In this document: piece after piece, positions 24,236 to 33,299 of the stretch
Layout of the letters: each line of letters opens with the position of its first letter
How positions within the stretch are numbered: the stretch's first letter is position 1
From: an uncultured Agathobacter sp.
Lineage (GTDB): Bacteria; Bacillota; Clostridia; Lachnospirales; Lachnospiraceae
Reading direction: 5' to 3'
Length of the DNA stretch: 64,000 nt
Assembly: GCA_944381555.1 (NCBI GenBank)
Contig: CALWLL010000021.1
Location: 49,628 to 113,627, forward strand
Translations under genes and position numbers: made by a program
Notes under the pieces: generated by a model
Told to the model about the DNA's origin: nothing
What the model saw: the letters and a program-made list of their open reading frames with translations, nothing else
The model's database searches: none

Positions 24236-26422
24236 TTACAGATGCAATACTCTCTCTTTGATTTCCTGTGTACGTCCCTGATTCCAGAATTGTGTTCCGA
24301 TATATCCGCAGGTACGGCGTGCAACGCTCATCTTGTCCTGATTGCGGTTGCCGCAGTTTGGACATTCCCAAACCAGCTTTCCGGAGCCTTCTTCGCTAAC
24401 AATCTGAATTTCTCCGTCATATCCGCATTCCTGACAGTAATCACTCTTGGTATTGAGCTCCGCATACATAATATTATCATATATATACTGCATTACAGAA
24501 AGCACAGCTTCAATGTTATTCTGCATATTCGGAACTTCTACATAGCTGATTGCCCCACCCGGAGACAATTCCTGGAACTGTGCTTCAAATTTCAATTTAT
24601 CAAAAGCATTCATCTCTTCCGTTACATGAACATGATAGCTGTTTGTAATATAGTTCCGGTCGGTAACACCCTCAATTCTGCCGAAGCGCTTCTGTAAGCA
24701 TTTTGCAAACTTATAGGTAGTAGATTCAAGCGGAGTTCCGTAAAGGCTGAAGTCTATGTTGTTTTCTTCTTTCCACTTCCTGCAGGCCGCATTGAGTTTT
24801 CTCATAATCTCAAGCGCAAACGGTGTACCGTCTTCCGGATCTGTATGCGATACGCCCTTCATATAGCGTACACATTCACAAAGTCCTGCATAACCTAAGG
24901 AAATGGTAGAATATCCGCCAAATAACAATTTATCTATGGTTTCGCCTTTCTTAAGACGTGCAAGCGCGCCGTTCTGCCAGAGAATCGGGGCAACGTCAGA
25001 TGGTGTTCCGAGAAGACGTTTGTGTCTGCACATAAGCGCTCTGTAACAGAGTTCTAATCTTTCATCCAGAATTTCCCAGAATTTATTCAAATCCCTCTCT
25101 GAAGAGCAGGCAACATCTACAAGGTTTATCGTTACGACGCCCTGATTAAAACGACCGTAGTATTTTGGTTCATTGGTATCCGGGTCAACATATGGTGTTA
25201 AGAAGCTTCTGCATCCCATACAGGTATAACAGTGACCTTCTTTGTTTTTATCCACCTTTAACTCCAGCATCTTCTTCTCTGAGATATAATCCGGCACCAT
25301 GCGTTTTGCCGTACACTGGGCAGCCAGCTTGGTTAATTCCCAGAATCTGGAGCCTTCTGTAATATTATCCTCTTCCAATACATAAATCAGCTTCGGGAAG
25401 GCCGGTGTGATAAAGACACCCTTTTCATTTTTTACGCCCTGGATTCTCTGATGAAGCATTTCTTCGATAATTGCCGCAAGGTCAGCCTTGGTCTGCTCAT
25501 CCTTTGCTTCGTTTAAATACATAAATACCGTAATAAACGGTGCCTGTCCGTTTGTCGTCATAAGCGTGATAACCTGATACTGAATCATCTGTACCCCTCG
25601 GTTAATCTCTTCCTTTACACGGATTTCAGCAACCTTATTTATCATTTCTTCTGTATAATCCATGCCGATTGCTTCAAATTCCGTACGAACCTGCTGGCGG
25701 AACTTCTCGCGGCTTACCTGAACGAATGGTGCAAGATGTGTCAGAGAAATACTCTGTCCGCCATACTGATTGCTTGCAATCTGGGCAATTGCCTGTGTTG
25801 CGATGTTGCACGCCGTAGAGAAGCTCTTCGGACGGTCAATCATTGTTTCACTGATAACCGTTCCGTTTTGCAGCATATCCTCTAAATTTACCAGACAGCA
25901 GTTGTGCATATGCTGCGCAAAGTAATCGGCATCATGGAAATGTATCATGCCTTTTTCATGTGCTTCTACGATATCTTCCGGCAAAAGAAAACGTTTGGTA
26001 ATATCCTTGCTTACCTCTCCCGCCATATAATCGCGCTGCACGCTGTTTACGGTTGGATTCTTGTTTGAGTTCTCCTGTTTTACTTCTTCGTTATTGCACT
26101 CTAACAAGCTCAAAATCTGCTGGTCGGTTGAATTGGATTTACGGACAAGCGCCCTTTTATAACGGTAGGTAATATAATTGCGGGCGACATTGAATGCACG
26201 ATGGTTCATCAACTGATTTTCTACCATATCCTGAATTTCTTCTACGCTTGGTGAGCGTTTCATGTTTTCGCAGGCATTCTCTACATTTTCTGCAATTTCT
26301 AAAATCGTCTGTTCGGAAAGTTTCTCATAATCTAACACCGATTCATTAGCTTTACGGATAGCGCCAATAATCTTATCGATATCAAACACTACTTCACTGC
26401 CGCTTCTTTTGATGATTTTCAT
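24236..26422 (-). CDS. nrdD: Anaerobic ribonucleoside-triphosphate reductase, class III
   Basis: 728 residues from MKIIKRSGSEVVFDIDKII, where the ATP-cone begins; the frame extends 17 codons upstream without need. The N-terminal ATP-cone (about 1-95) is the allosteric site. The C-terminus has a zinc site (CQECGYDGEI and CPNCGNR) and the glycyl radical motif RRTCGYIGTQFWNQGR with Gly709. The enzyme makes dNTPs without oxygen and needs NrdG. GGAGAGG lies upstream. Transcription probably starts at the promoter at 26512-26539. Confidence 0.95.
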   Translation of the reverse strand: MKIIKRSGSEVVFDIDKIIGAIRKANESVLDYEKLSEQTILEIAENVENACENMKRSPSVEEIQDMVENQLMNHRAFNVARNYITYRYKRALVRKSNSTDQQILSLLECNNEEVKQENSNKNPTVNSVQRDYMAGEVSKDITKRFLLPEDIVEAHEKGMIHFHDADYFAQHMHNCCLVNLEDMLQNGTVISETMIDRPKSFSTACNIATQAIAQIASNQYGGQSISLTHLAPFVQVSREKFRQQVRTEFEAIGMDYTEEMINKVAEIRVKEEINRGVQMIQYQVITLMTTNGQAPFITVFMYLNEAKDEQTKADLAAIIEEMLHQRIQGVKNEKGVFITPAFPKLIYVLEEDNITEGSRFWELTKLAAQCTAKRMVPDYISEKKMLELKVDKNKEGHCYTCMGCRSFLTPYVDPDTNEPKYYGRFNQGVVTINLVDVACSSERDLNKFWEILDERLELCYRALMCRHKRLLGTPSDVAPILWQNGALARLKKGETIDKLLFGGYSTISLGYAGLCECVRYMKGVSHTDPEDGTPFALEIMRKLNAACRKWKEENNIDFSLYGTPLESTTYKFAKCLQKRFGRIEGVTDRNYITNSYHVHVTEEMNAFDKLKFEAQFQELSPGGAISYVEVPNMQNNIEAVLSVMQYIYDNIMYAELNTKSDYCQECGYDGEIQIVSEEGSGKLVWECPNCGNRNQDKMSVARRTCGYIGTQFWNQGRTQEIKERVLHL

Positions 26423-26511
26423 TCGTCTGCTCCTCTCCCTGTCCGGAATGATTTCAATTCCGTTAAAAAACACTTATTTACTACGATATCCTTTTTCTTA
26501 ATGCAATATCC

Positions 26512-26539
26512 ATTATACAAGATATAGTGGTTTTGTCAA
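26512..26539 (-). promoter_or_regulatory. nrdDG promoter with NrdR-like box in the spacer
   Basis: On the minus strand, TTGACA (26534-26539, perfect) and TATAAT (26512-26517, perfect) are 16 bp apart. The spacer reads CCACTATATCTTGTA, close to the NrdR box consensus ACACTATATATTGT. A repressor bound there would block polymerase. A second, spaced NrdR box, usual for this repressor, is not obvious. Confidence 0.6.
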
Positions 26540-26585
26540 TGAAGAAAAACTAGCATTTGTGGTTTAAACAAAAACTTATAACATG

Positions 26586-26621
26586 AAAAAACGCTGGAAA
26601 CTCAAGGCTTCCGGCGTTTTT
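26586..26621 (-). terminator. Terminator of the ABC exporter-MarR operon
   Basis: AAAAAACGCTGGAA pairs with TTCCGGCGTTTTT with one G/T wobble and a 9-nt loop, flanked by A and T tracts. It lies 54 bp after the MarR stop; between here and the nrdD promoter nothing else is seen. Confidence 0.75.
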
Positions 26622-26674
26622 GACTATTTTTTTGTATAATATTTATAAAATTTCCCAGTAAAGTTTGTGAAAGT

Positions 26675-27139
26675 TTATTTTGTGTTATTTTCCAGTAAAT
26701 CCACTATATTTTGTGTTATCTGGTCCAGATATTCACAAAATATAGTAAGTTCTTCTTCCGTAAATCCCTTTTTCATGCCTTCCTCCAGCCGAACCACATT
26801 AGCGCGGGCTTTTTCGTCCAGCAGGCTGCCCTTCTGTGTAAGCTCTAGCTTCTTAAGGCGCGCATCATTTGGCATCGGGATTCTGGTAATCAGGCCTTCC
26901 TTTTCCATAACCTTTAGGATATTTGTAGCGGTAGCGCCCGTGATGGAAAAAGCCACTTCTAAGTCCTTTTGGAACACATCCTCTCCACTATGCTCTCTTA
27001 AATAGCGCATAGTAGCACACTGCATGCGTGTAGGCTTTACTCCTGCCTGCTCCCAGCAGTTATTGAAATACTTATCAATGCCCTTATGAGCCATACGGAT
27101 TTTATGGCCTACTTCGTTTTGAAGATTCATTTTATGCAT
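26675..27139 (-). CDS. MarR-family transcriptional regulator
   Basis: 154 residues with a winged helix: CATMRYLREHSGEDVFQKDL, then TGATATNILKVMEKEGLITR (recognition helix) and PMPNDARLKKLELTQKG (wing with the conserved D-x-R). MarR repressors usually control neighbouring exporter genes and lose DNA when a ligand binds. It overlaps the 3' end of the second ABC gene by 8 bp, so it is last in the operon. A palindrome at the operon start is its likely operator. The second ATG, 9 nt later, is an alternative start. Confidence 0.9.
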   Translation of the reverse strand: MHKMNLQNEVGHKIRMAHKGIDKYFNNCWEQAGVKPTRMQCATMRYLREHSGEDVFQKDLEVAFSITGATATNILKVMEKEGLITRIPMPNDARLKKLELTQKGSLLDEKARANVVRLEEGMKKGFTEEELTIFCEYLDQITQNIVDLLENNTK

Positions 27140-29042
27140 TTGCTCCCTGGGCTGTCATACCTGTATAAAGCTGATAGTACTTGCCCTTTTTCTCTAAAAG
27201 CTCTTCGTGGTTACCGCGTTCAATAATACGTCCCTGTTCCATAACCATAATGCAATCGCTGTTCTTAATCGTAGAAAGTCTGTGTGCGATAACAAATGTG
27301 GTACGCCCGTTCATCAGTTTATCCATTCCGTCCTGAACAATACGTTCCGTACGGGTATCAATGGAACTGGTCGCTTCATCCAAAATGAGTACCGGCGGGT
27401 CTGCGATAGCTGCTCTGGCAATTGCAAGAAGCTGTCTTTGTCCCTGGCTTAGGTTCGCGCCGTCACCGGTGAGGATTGTATCATATCCATTCGGAAGCTG
27501 ACGGATAAAGGTATCTGCGTTAGCAAGCTTTGCAGCCGCAATTACTTCTTCCTCTGTTGCGTCTAATTTGCCGTAACGGATATTTTCGCGAACCGTATCC
27601 GTAAACAAATGCGTATCCTGCAACACAATTCCAAGAGAATGACGCAAATCTGCCTTTTTAATCTTATTGATATTGATTCCATCATAGCGGATCTTACCAT
27701 CCTGAATGTCATAAAAACGGTTTATCAGATTGGTGATAGTGGTTTTTCCCGCACCGGTTGAGCCTACAAAAGCAATCTTCTGTCCAGGCGTTGCAAACAT
27801 ATCAATATTATGAAGAACGATCTTCTCCGGCACATATCCGAAGTCTACATCATCAAAGGTTACATCTCCAAGTACCTCTACCAGACTGGCAGTGCCGTCT
27901 TTTTCCGGTTTCTTCCATGCCCATTTTTCCGTACGCTCTTTTGTTTCCACCAACTGTCCGTTTTCTTCTTTTACATTTACAAGCGTAACCCTGCCCTCGT
28001 CTGTCTCCGGTTCTTCGTCCAAAAGTGCAAAAATTCTTTCACAGCCTGCAAGAGCCATAATGATACTGTTCATCTGCTGTGTAATCTGGCTGATTGGCTG
28101 GTTAAAGCTCTTATTAAAGTTTAAAAAGCTGGCAAGCGCGCCAAGAGAAAATCCTCCAAAACCGGAAAAAGCCAAAATACCGCCAACCATTGTACAAAGT
28201 ACATAGCCAATATTTCCGATATTATTGTTAATCGGTCCCATGCAGTTGGCATAGAAATTTGCATTATTTGCGCTGTCAAAAAGGGTATCGTTTAGCTTAT
28301 GAAAGGCTTTCATATTTTCCTCCTCATGGGTAAAGACCTTTACGACCTTCTGCCCACTGAGCATTTCCTCCACAAAACCGTTTACCTGCCCCAGATCCCT
28401 CTGCTGCGCAAGGAAGTAACGGCTCGAAAAGCCCGCAAAATACTTCGATACAATAACGGTAACGATAACCACCAAAACCGATAACAGGGTTAATGGTATA
28501 CTTAAAATGAACATATTGATAAGCACCGTCACAACAGTAATCACGCTGCTTATCATCTGCGGAATACTCTGGCTTATCATCTGCCGGAGCGTATCAATAT
28601 CATTGGTATATACAGACATGATATCGCCATGCGCATGCGTATCAAAATACGCAATCGGCAAATCCTGCATATTGGAAAACAGTTCGTTTCTCATATCCCG
28701 GATACTTCCCTGCGATACATAAATCAACACTTTCTGCTGTACAAAAGCCGCAACAACTCCTAACAAATAAAATCCTGCAACTCTGGCCATCGCACCCAGA
28801 AGAGGCGCAAAGTCCGGATTTTCGGCTCCTACCATAGGCTTAATATAATCATTGATTAAAGGAGTTAAAAATAATGTTCCCTGAACACTGCAATATACAG
28901 ACAAAATAATACAGATTAACACTACAGCATAATGCAGTGCATAACGGGAAAGAATAAACTTCATAAGACGACCGAGAAGCTGTCCCGGTTTATTTATTTT
29001 CGGAACCGGTCCTCTCGGTCCGCGTGGTCCTGGTCCTGCCAT
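27132..29042 (-). CDS. ABC exporter half-transporter with consensus ATP site
   Basis: 636 residues: a Gly/Pro-rich N-terminus (GPGPRGPRGPVPKINKPG), six membrane helices (about 30-330) and a nucleotide-binding domain. Walker A GSTGAGKTT, signature NLSQGQRQL and Walker B LILDEATSSID are all canonical, with the catalytic Glu present. It pairs with the upstream gene, whose Walker B is degenerate. Such pairs are heterodimeric multidrug or lipid exporters. The stop of the upstream gene and this start overlap (TAATG). AAGGAGGTG precedes ATG. Confidence 0.9.
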   Translation of the reverse strand: MAGPGPRGPRGPVPKINKPGQLLGRLMKFILSRYALHYAVVLICIILSVYCSVQGTLFLTPLINDYIKPMVGAENPDFAPLLGAMARVAGFYLLGVVAAFVQQKVLIYVSQGSIRDMRNELFSNMQDLPIAYFDTHAHGDIMSVYTNDIDTLRQMISQSIPQMISSVITVVTVLINMFILSIPLTLLSVLVVIVTVIVSKYFAGFSSRYFLAQQRDLGQVNGFVEEMLSGQKVVKVFTHEEENMKAFHKLNDTLFDSANNANFYANCMGPINNNIGNIGYVLCTMVGGILAFSGFGGFSLGALASFLNFNKSFNQPISQITQQMNSIIMALAGCERIFALLDEEPETDEGRVTLVNVKEENGQLVETKERTEKWAWKKPEKDGTASLVEVLGDVTFDDVDFGYVPEKIVLHNIDMFATPGQKIAFVGSTGAGKTTITNLINRFYDIQDGKIRYDGININKIKKADLRHSLGIVLQDTHLFTDTVRENIRYGKLDATEEEVIAAAKLANADTFIRQLPNGYDTILTGDGANLSQGQRQLLAIARAAIADPPVLILDEATSSIDTRTERIVQDGMDKLMNGRTTFVIAHRLSTIKNSDCIMVMEQGRIIERGNHEELLEKKGKYYQLYTGMTAQGANA

Positions 29043-30796
29043 TAGTTGTCACCTCCTTCATCAAAGTCACCGCCGCCACTTGTCTGGGCTTCATAAATAT
29101 CACGGTAAATTGCATTTGTTTTTAATAATTCTTCATGGGTATCAAATCCATCCACGCAGCCATCATTCATTACAATGATGCGGTCTGCATCCTGAATGGA
29201 TGAAATACGCTGTGAAATAATGATTTTGGTAGTTCCCGGAATCGCAGTCTTAAGCGCAGCACGGATTTTTGCATCTGTTGCCGTATCGACCGCACTCGTA
29301 CTGTCATCTAAAATCAACACTTTCGGTCTTTTTAGAAGCGCTCTGGCAATACAAAGCCTCTGCTTCTGTCCGCCGGATACGTTTGTTCCCCCCTGCTCAA
29401 TATGCGTATAATATTTATCGGGAAAACTTTGAATAAAATCATCCGCACAGGCCATCTTACACGCCTCAACACATTCCTCTTCTGTCGCTTTTGCATTTCC
29501 CCACCGCAGATTTTCCAAAATAGAGCCGGAAAATAACAGATTTTTCTGTAATACGACAGACACCTGATTACGAAGCGTTTCCAAATCGTATTCCCTTACA
29601 TCTCTTCCCCCTACATAAACAGTGCCCTCATCCACGTCGTAAAGACGGCTGACCATGTTTACAAGAGTCGATTTTGAACTGCCTGTTCCACCAATGATAC
29701 CGATGGTTTCACCCGATTTGATTTCCAGATTGATGTTGTTTAAAACCGGCGCCTCTGACGTTGCAGAGTAACGGAAGGTAACATTTTCAAAACGAACGCT
29801 TCCATCTTCTACTTCATATACCGGATCCTTTGGATTTGTAATCGTTGCTTTTTCATCTAACACTTCACAGATACGGTTCGCACTGGCAACACTCATTGAA
29901 GACATTACAAAAATCATCGCAAGCATCATAAGATTCATCAGAATGTTCATACAGTATGTAAGAAGCGCCATAAGGTCGCCTGTTTCTAATGTTCCTGCAA
30001 CTACAAAATGTGCTCCGAACCAACTGATGAGCAAAATGCAGGCGTATACCGTAAACTGCATCAGCGGGTTATTCCAGACGATAATATTTTCTGCCTTCAC
30101 AAAGGTATCATAAATATCCTGCGCAGCTTTGTGAAAACGCTTCTTTTCATAATCGCCGCGCACAAAGGCTTTTACGACACGAATCGCAGATACGTTTTCC
30201 TGTACGCTCTCATTTAACTTATCATATTTTTTAAATGATGCCTGAAAATACTCCATCGCCTTTGTTGCAATAAAAAGCAAAGCTGCGCCTAATAAAATTA
30301 CCGCAACCAGATAAATGCTTGCAAGCTGCGGGCTAATGAAAAAGCTCATAATCATAGCACACAGCAGGCTGGCCGGCGCACGCATACAGATACGGAGCAG
30401 CATCTGGTAAGACATCTGTACATTGCTCACGTCCGTTGTGATACGCGTGATTAAACTTGACGTACTGAATTTATCTATATTTGCAAAGGAAAATGTCTGA
30501 ATGTTTTCAAACATTGCCTTGCGCAGATTCTTACCGAATCCCATAGCCGCCATTGCGCCGTACTTTGCTCCGCCTACGCCGAACGCAAGGGAAAACAGCG
30601 CCATTACCACCATAACCGCACCTGTGATATAGATATGGGAAACATTTCCCTTTTCGATACCATCATTTACGATTGATGCCATAAGTAATGGAATGATGGT
30701 TTCCATCAACACTTCGCCCAACATAAGAATCGGAGTAATAATTGATACCTTCTTATACTCCTTAATATGGGCGCCTAAGGTTTTTAACATATGCAT
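29042..30796 (-). CDS. ABC exporter half-transporter with degenerate Walker B
   Basis: 584 residues, six membrane helices then a nucleotide-binding domain. Walker A reads GGTGSSKST, where the usual Gly before Lys is Ser. The signature NVSGGQKQR is intact, but Walker B is LILDDSTSAVD, with Asp in place of the catalytic Glu. This matches the degenerate subunit of heterodimeric exporters such as TM287/288 and BmrCD. It is the first gene of the exporter-MarR operon and probably works with the next gene. Substrate is unknown; the MarR gene suggests an induced drug or toxic compound. Confidence 0.9.
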   Translation of the reverse strand: MHMLKTLGAHIKEYKKVSIITPILMLGEVLMETIIPLLMASIVNDGIEKGNVSHIYITGAVMVVMALFSLAFGVGGAKYGAMAAMGFGKNLRKAMFENIQTFSFANIDKFSTSSLITRITTDVSNVQMSYQMLLRICMRAPASLLCAMIMSFFISPQLASIYLVAVILLGAALLFIATKAMEYFQASFKKYDKLNESVQENVSAIRVVKAFVRGDYEKKRFHKAAQDIYDTFVKAENIIVWNNPLMQFTVYACILLISWFGAHFVVAGTLETGDLMALLTYCMNILMNLMMLAMIFVMSSMSVASANRICEVLDEKATITNPKDPVYEVEDGSVRFENVTFRYSATSEAPVLNNINLEIKSGETIGIIGGTGSSKSTLVNMVSRLYDVDEGTVYVGGRDVREYDLETLRNQVSVVLQKNLLFSGSILENLRWGNAKATEEECVEACKMACADDFIQSFPDKYYTHIEQGGTNVSGGQKQRLCIARALLKRPKVLILDDSTSAVDTATDAKIRAALKTAIPGTTKIIISQRISSIQDADRIIVMNDGCVDGFDTHEELLKTNAIYRDIYEAQTSGGGDFDEGGDN

Positions 30797-30837
30797 GTTT
30801 ATTTCCTTCTTTCTTCATAATTTCTAACCAGAAAAAA

Positions 30838-30899
30838 TGTGCCAATTCATAAAATTAGCACACTAACCATTATTATAAGCGGCTGACACAAAAAGTCAA
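30838..30899 (-). promoter_or_regulatory. Promoter and candidate MarR operator of the ABC exporter operon
   Basis: On the minus strand TTGACT (30894-30899) and TATAAT (30872-30877) are 16 bp apart. Just past the expected start site, TGTGCCAATT (30838-30847) and AATTAGCACA (30853-30862) form a 25-bp palindrome with one mismatch per arm and a 5-nt centre. This length and position fit a MarR operator. The same palindrome could also fold as a hairpin followed by TTTTTTC. Confidence 0.55.
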
Positions 30900-30905
30900 C
30901 CATAT

Positions 30906-32153
30906 TTAATCCAATTTTCCATATACCTCCATTGGAACATATGCCTTAATGGCAATTCCCTCCGGTGCATACTCCTCAGAAACCAGCTCTCCCTGTTTTC
31001 GAATCAACTGAATCAGCCCGGCATTATTATAAGGAATAACTCTCTCAATATAGACCTTATCCTCTCGAAGCATTTCCTCCAATACTGCTTTGACTTCTTC
31101 TAAGCCTTCATTCTTTGCAGCGGATATGGCAAGCGTCTTATCGGCGCGAAAATCGCGGAGCGGTTCTCTGTCCGTTCTTATATCCTGCTTGTTGAACAGG
31201 GTAACTATCTTCTTGTCCTTTACCCCAAGATTATCCAGCGTTTCATACACAATATGCATCTGTTTATCCCTCTGTGGGTTTGAAGCATCTACTACATGGA
31301 ATATAATATCCGCATATTTTGCCTCCTCCAATGTACTCTTAAATGCCTCTATCAAATGATGCGGGAGCTTACGGATAAAGCCTACGGTATCCGTAAGAAG
31401 CACTTCCTGCCTTCCGGCAAGCTCTAATACTCTTGTTGTCGGGTCTAACGTTGCAAAAAGTTTATCCTCTTCTAATACCGCCGCATCGGTCATGTGATTA
31501 AGCAGCGTAGACTTTCCGGCATTCGTATATCCTACGATTGCAACTACCGGGATATTGTGTTTCTGACGCTTCGCTCTGTTTGTCTCGCGATGTTTTACTA
31601 CCTCAGTCAGTTCTCTGCGAAGCTGGGCAATACGGTCGTTAATGAGACGTCTGTCAATCTCTAATTTCTTCTCACCCGGTCCTCTTGTACCAATACCGCC
31701 GCCTAGACGGGACATGGAACGGCCAAGTCCGGTCAGACGGCTCATACGGTATTTTAATTGCGCCAGTTCAACCTGAATCTTACCCTCATTCGTAGATGCT
31801 CTTGCCGCAAAAATATCCAGAATAATCAGCGTCCTATCCATAATTTTAGTATTTAGCTGTTCTTCTAAATTTTTTAGCTGGGCCGGTGACAATTCATCAT
31901 CACAGACAATGCCGGTTGCGCCTGTTTCTGCAATCAATTCTGCAATTTCTGCCACTTTTCCGGTTCCAACATAGGTTCCCGGATGAATTTTTTCTCTCTT
32001 CTGGATCAAAGTCCCTGCAACGGAAGCACCTGCCGTTTTTACCAGTTCCGCCAGTTCTGTCAGGGAATCTTCTGCGTCATCCCCATCCTGCTCGCTAACT
32101 CCGACAAGAATCACGCTTTCTTCAATATCTTTCATCTCAAATATTTCCGCCAT
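30906..32153 (-). CDS. hflX: GTPase HflX
   Basis: 415 residues from MAEIFEMKDIEESVILVG, preceded by GGAGATAATA; nine extra upstream codons are unlikely to be used. The N-terminal HflX domain (TGAT.IVCDDELSPAQLKNLE) and glycine-rich linker GLGRSMSRLGGGIGTRGPGE are diagnostic. The G domain has GYTNAGKST (G1), DTVGFIRKLP (G3) and NKQD (G4). HflX binds the ribosome's 50S subunit and splits stalled or stressed ribosomes. It follows the TPR lipoprotein gene and starts 14 bp after its stop. Confidence 0.95.
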   Translation of the reverse strand: MAEIFEMKDIEESVILVGVSEQDGDDAEDSLTELAELVKTAGASVAGTLIQKREKIHPGTYVGTGKVAEIAELIAETGATGIVCDDELSPAQLKNLEEQLNTKIMDRTLIILDIFAARASTNEGKIQVELAQLKYRMSRLTGLGRSMSRLGGGIGTRGPGEKKLEIDRRLINDRIAQLRRELTEVVKHRETNRAKRQKHNIPVVAIVGYTNAGKSTLLNHMTDAAVLEEDKLFATLDPTTRVLELAGRQEVLLTDTVGFIRKLPHHLIEAFKSTLEEAKYADIIFHVVDASNPQRDKQMHIVYETLDNLGVKDKKIVTLFNKQDIRTDREPLRDFRADKTLAISAAKNEGLEEVKAVLEEMLREDKVYIERVIPYNNAGLIQLIRKQGELVSEEYAPEGIAIKAYVPMEVYGKLD

Positions 32154-32166
32154 TATTATCTCCATT

Positions 32167-33129
32167 CTAACGCGTCTCAAGAAATGTCAATTCACGCTTT
32201 GCCTCTTCATCCTCCGGATACAAATTCACATACTCCGTTAATATATCTCTCGCCGCAACAAAATTGCTGGTTTTCTCATATGCAATTGCCAGTGTCTTCA
32301 TAACAATCTGCTTATTCGGTACTTTTTCCAGTTTCAAAGCCGCCTCCAGACAACTGATGGAAATATCATAGTTTTGCTTATTAAACTGTGTTTCTGCAAT
32401 GTTATACAATGTATACGCATCCGCAGCGCCGCTTGCAATATAGGCATTCATATTGTTCGTTGCTTTTTCCATATCATTTGTTGCAAGATACACTTCCATC
32501 AGATAATAATATGCCTCATATTCTTTCCCTTCTGCCGCTTCTTCAAGCATCGTAACGGATTCTTCATAATTTCCCAAAAGGAACTTAATCCGTCCTTTCT
32601 GCATCATATCATAGGCAGTCTGTCCTTTAATCGTTAATGCCTTCTCCAAATACGCGGTTCCGTTTGGATTATCATGGGCCTTCATTGCCTCATATATCCC
32701 GATATACAGTTCATAATCCGTTTGTTTATCATATTCTGCTGCTTTTGCATAGTCTTTTAGCGCCGCTTCTTCATCCTCCATACTATAGTATAAATTTCCG
32801 CGCAGATAATATGCCTTTGGAGCATTATTATAGTTAATAATAGCAGTGTAAGCAGCAAGCGCCCCCTCTGCATCACCCGACAAATACTGTGCTTCTGCCT
32901 TATAATAGCAGATATCCAGTTCCACTTCGCCGATTTCCCCAAGTGCTTCATCTAATGCGGCCTGAAATGTCTCTAACGCCTCTTCGTACTGCCCATTTTC
33001 CAAATATGTGATTCCCTGCTCTCTAAGCTGCATTTGTCTTTCTTCTCTCTCACTCGCACAGCCTGTACATAGCAAACATACTGTTCCCAGCATTGCGGCA
33101 ATATATAATAAATGTCTTAACTTCATCAT
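32167..33129 (-). CDS. TPR-repeat lipoprotein
   Basis: 320 residues. The signal peptide ends with a lipobox, LCTGC, with Cys about residue 24. The mature part is a run of tetratricopeptide repeats of about 34 residues, for example GQYEEALETFQAALDEA, then GDAEGALAAYTAIINYN and DEEAALKDYAKAAEYD. TPR repeats are scaffolds for protein contacts, here at the outer face of the membrane. The gene starts ATGATG with only a weak AAGAGA upstream. It lies directly before hflX; a functional link is not known. Confidence 0.85.
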   Translation of the reverse strand: MMKLRHLLYIAAMLGTVCLLCTGCASEREERQMQLREQGITYLENGQYEEALETFQAALDEALGEIGEVELDICYYKAEAQYLSGDAEGALAAYTAIINYNNAPKAYYLRGNLYYSMEDEEAALKDYAKAAEYDKQTDYELYIGIYEAMKAHDNPNGTAYLEKALTIKGQTAYDMMQKGRIKFLLGNYEESVTMLEEAAEGKEYEAYYYLMEVYLATNDMEKATNNMNAYIASGAADAYTLYNIAETQFNKQNYDISISCLEAALKLEKVPNKQIVMKTLAIAYEKTSNFVAARDILTEYVNLYPEDEEAKRELTFLETR

Positions 33130-33228
33130 GGTATCTCTTTAAACTCCTTAATGAGCGCAGAGACCTGCGCAATAGTCTATAGTATCATACCATAGTTTTT
33201 CCTCCCGCAAAAGCATTTTATTTAAGGC

Positions 33229-33262
33229 AAAGGGACATCCACATATAGCAGATATCCCTTTT
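33229..33262. terminator. Possible terminator hairpin
   Basis: AAAGGGACATC pairs with GATATCCCTTT with one wobble and a 12-nt loop. It lies about 40 bp past the stop of the starch-binding surface protein. The T-tract is weak on the minus strand, so it may be a 3' stabilising hairpin. Confidence 0.4.
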
Positions 33263-33299
33263 CCCTCTTTTATTCCGACAAACCCTTTAAATCTGTCAT

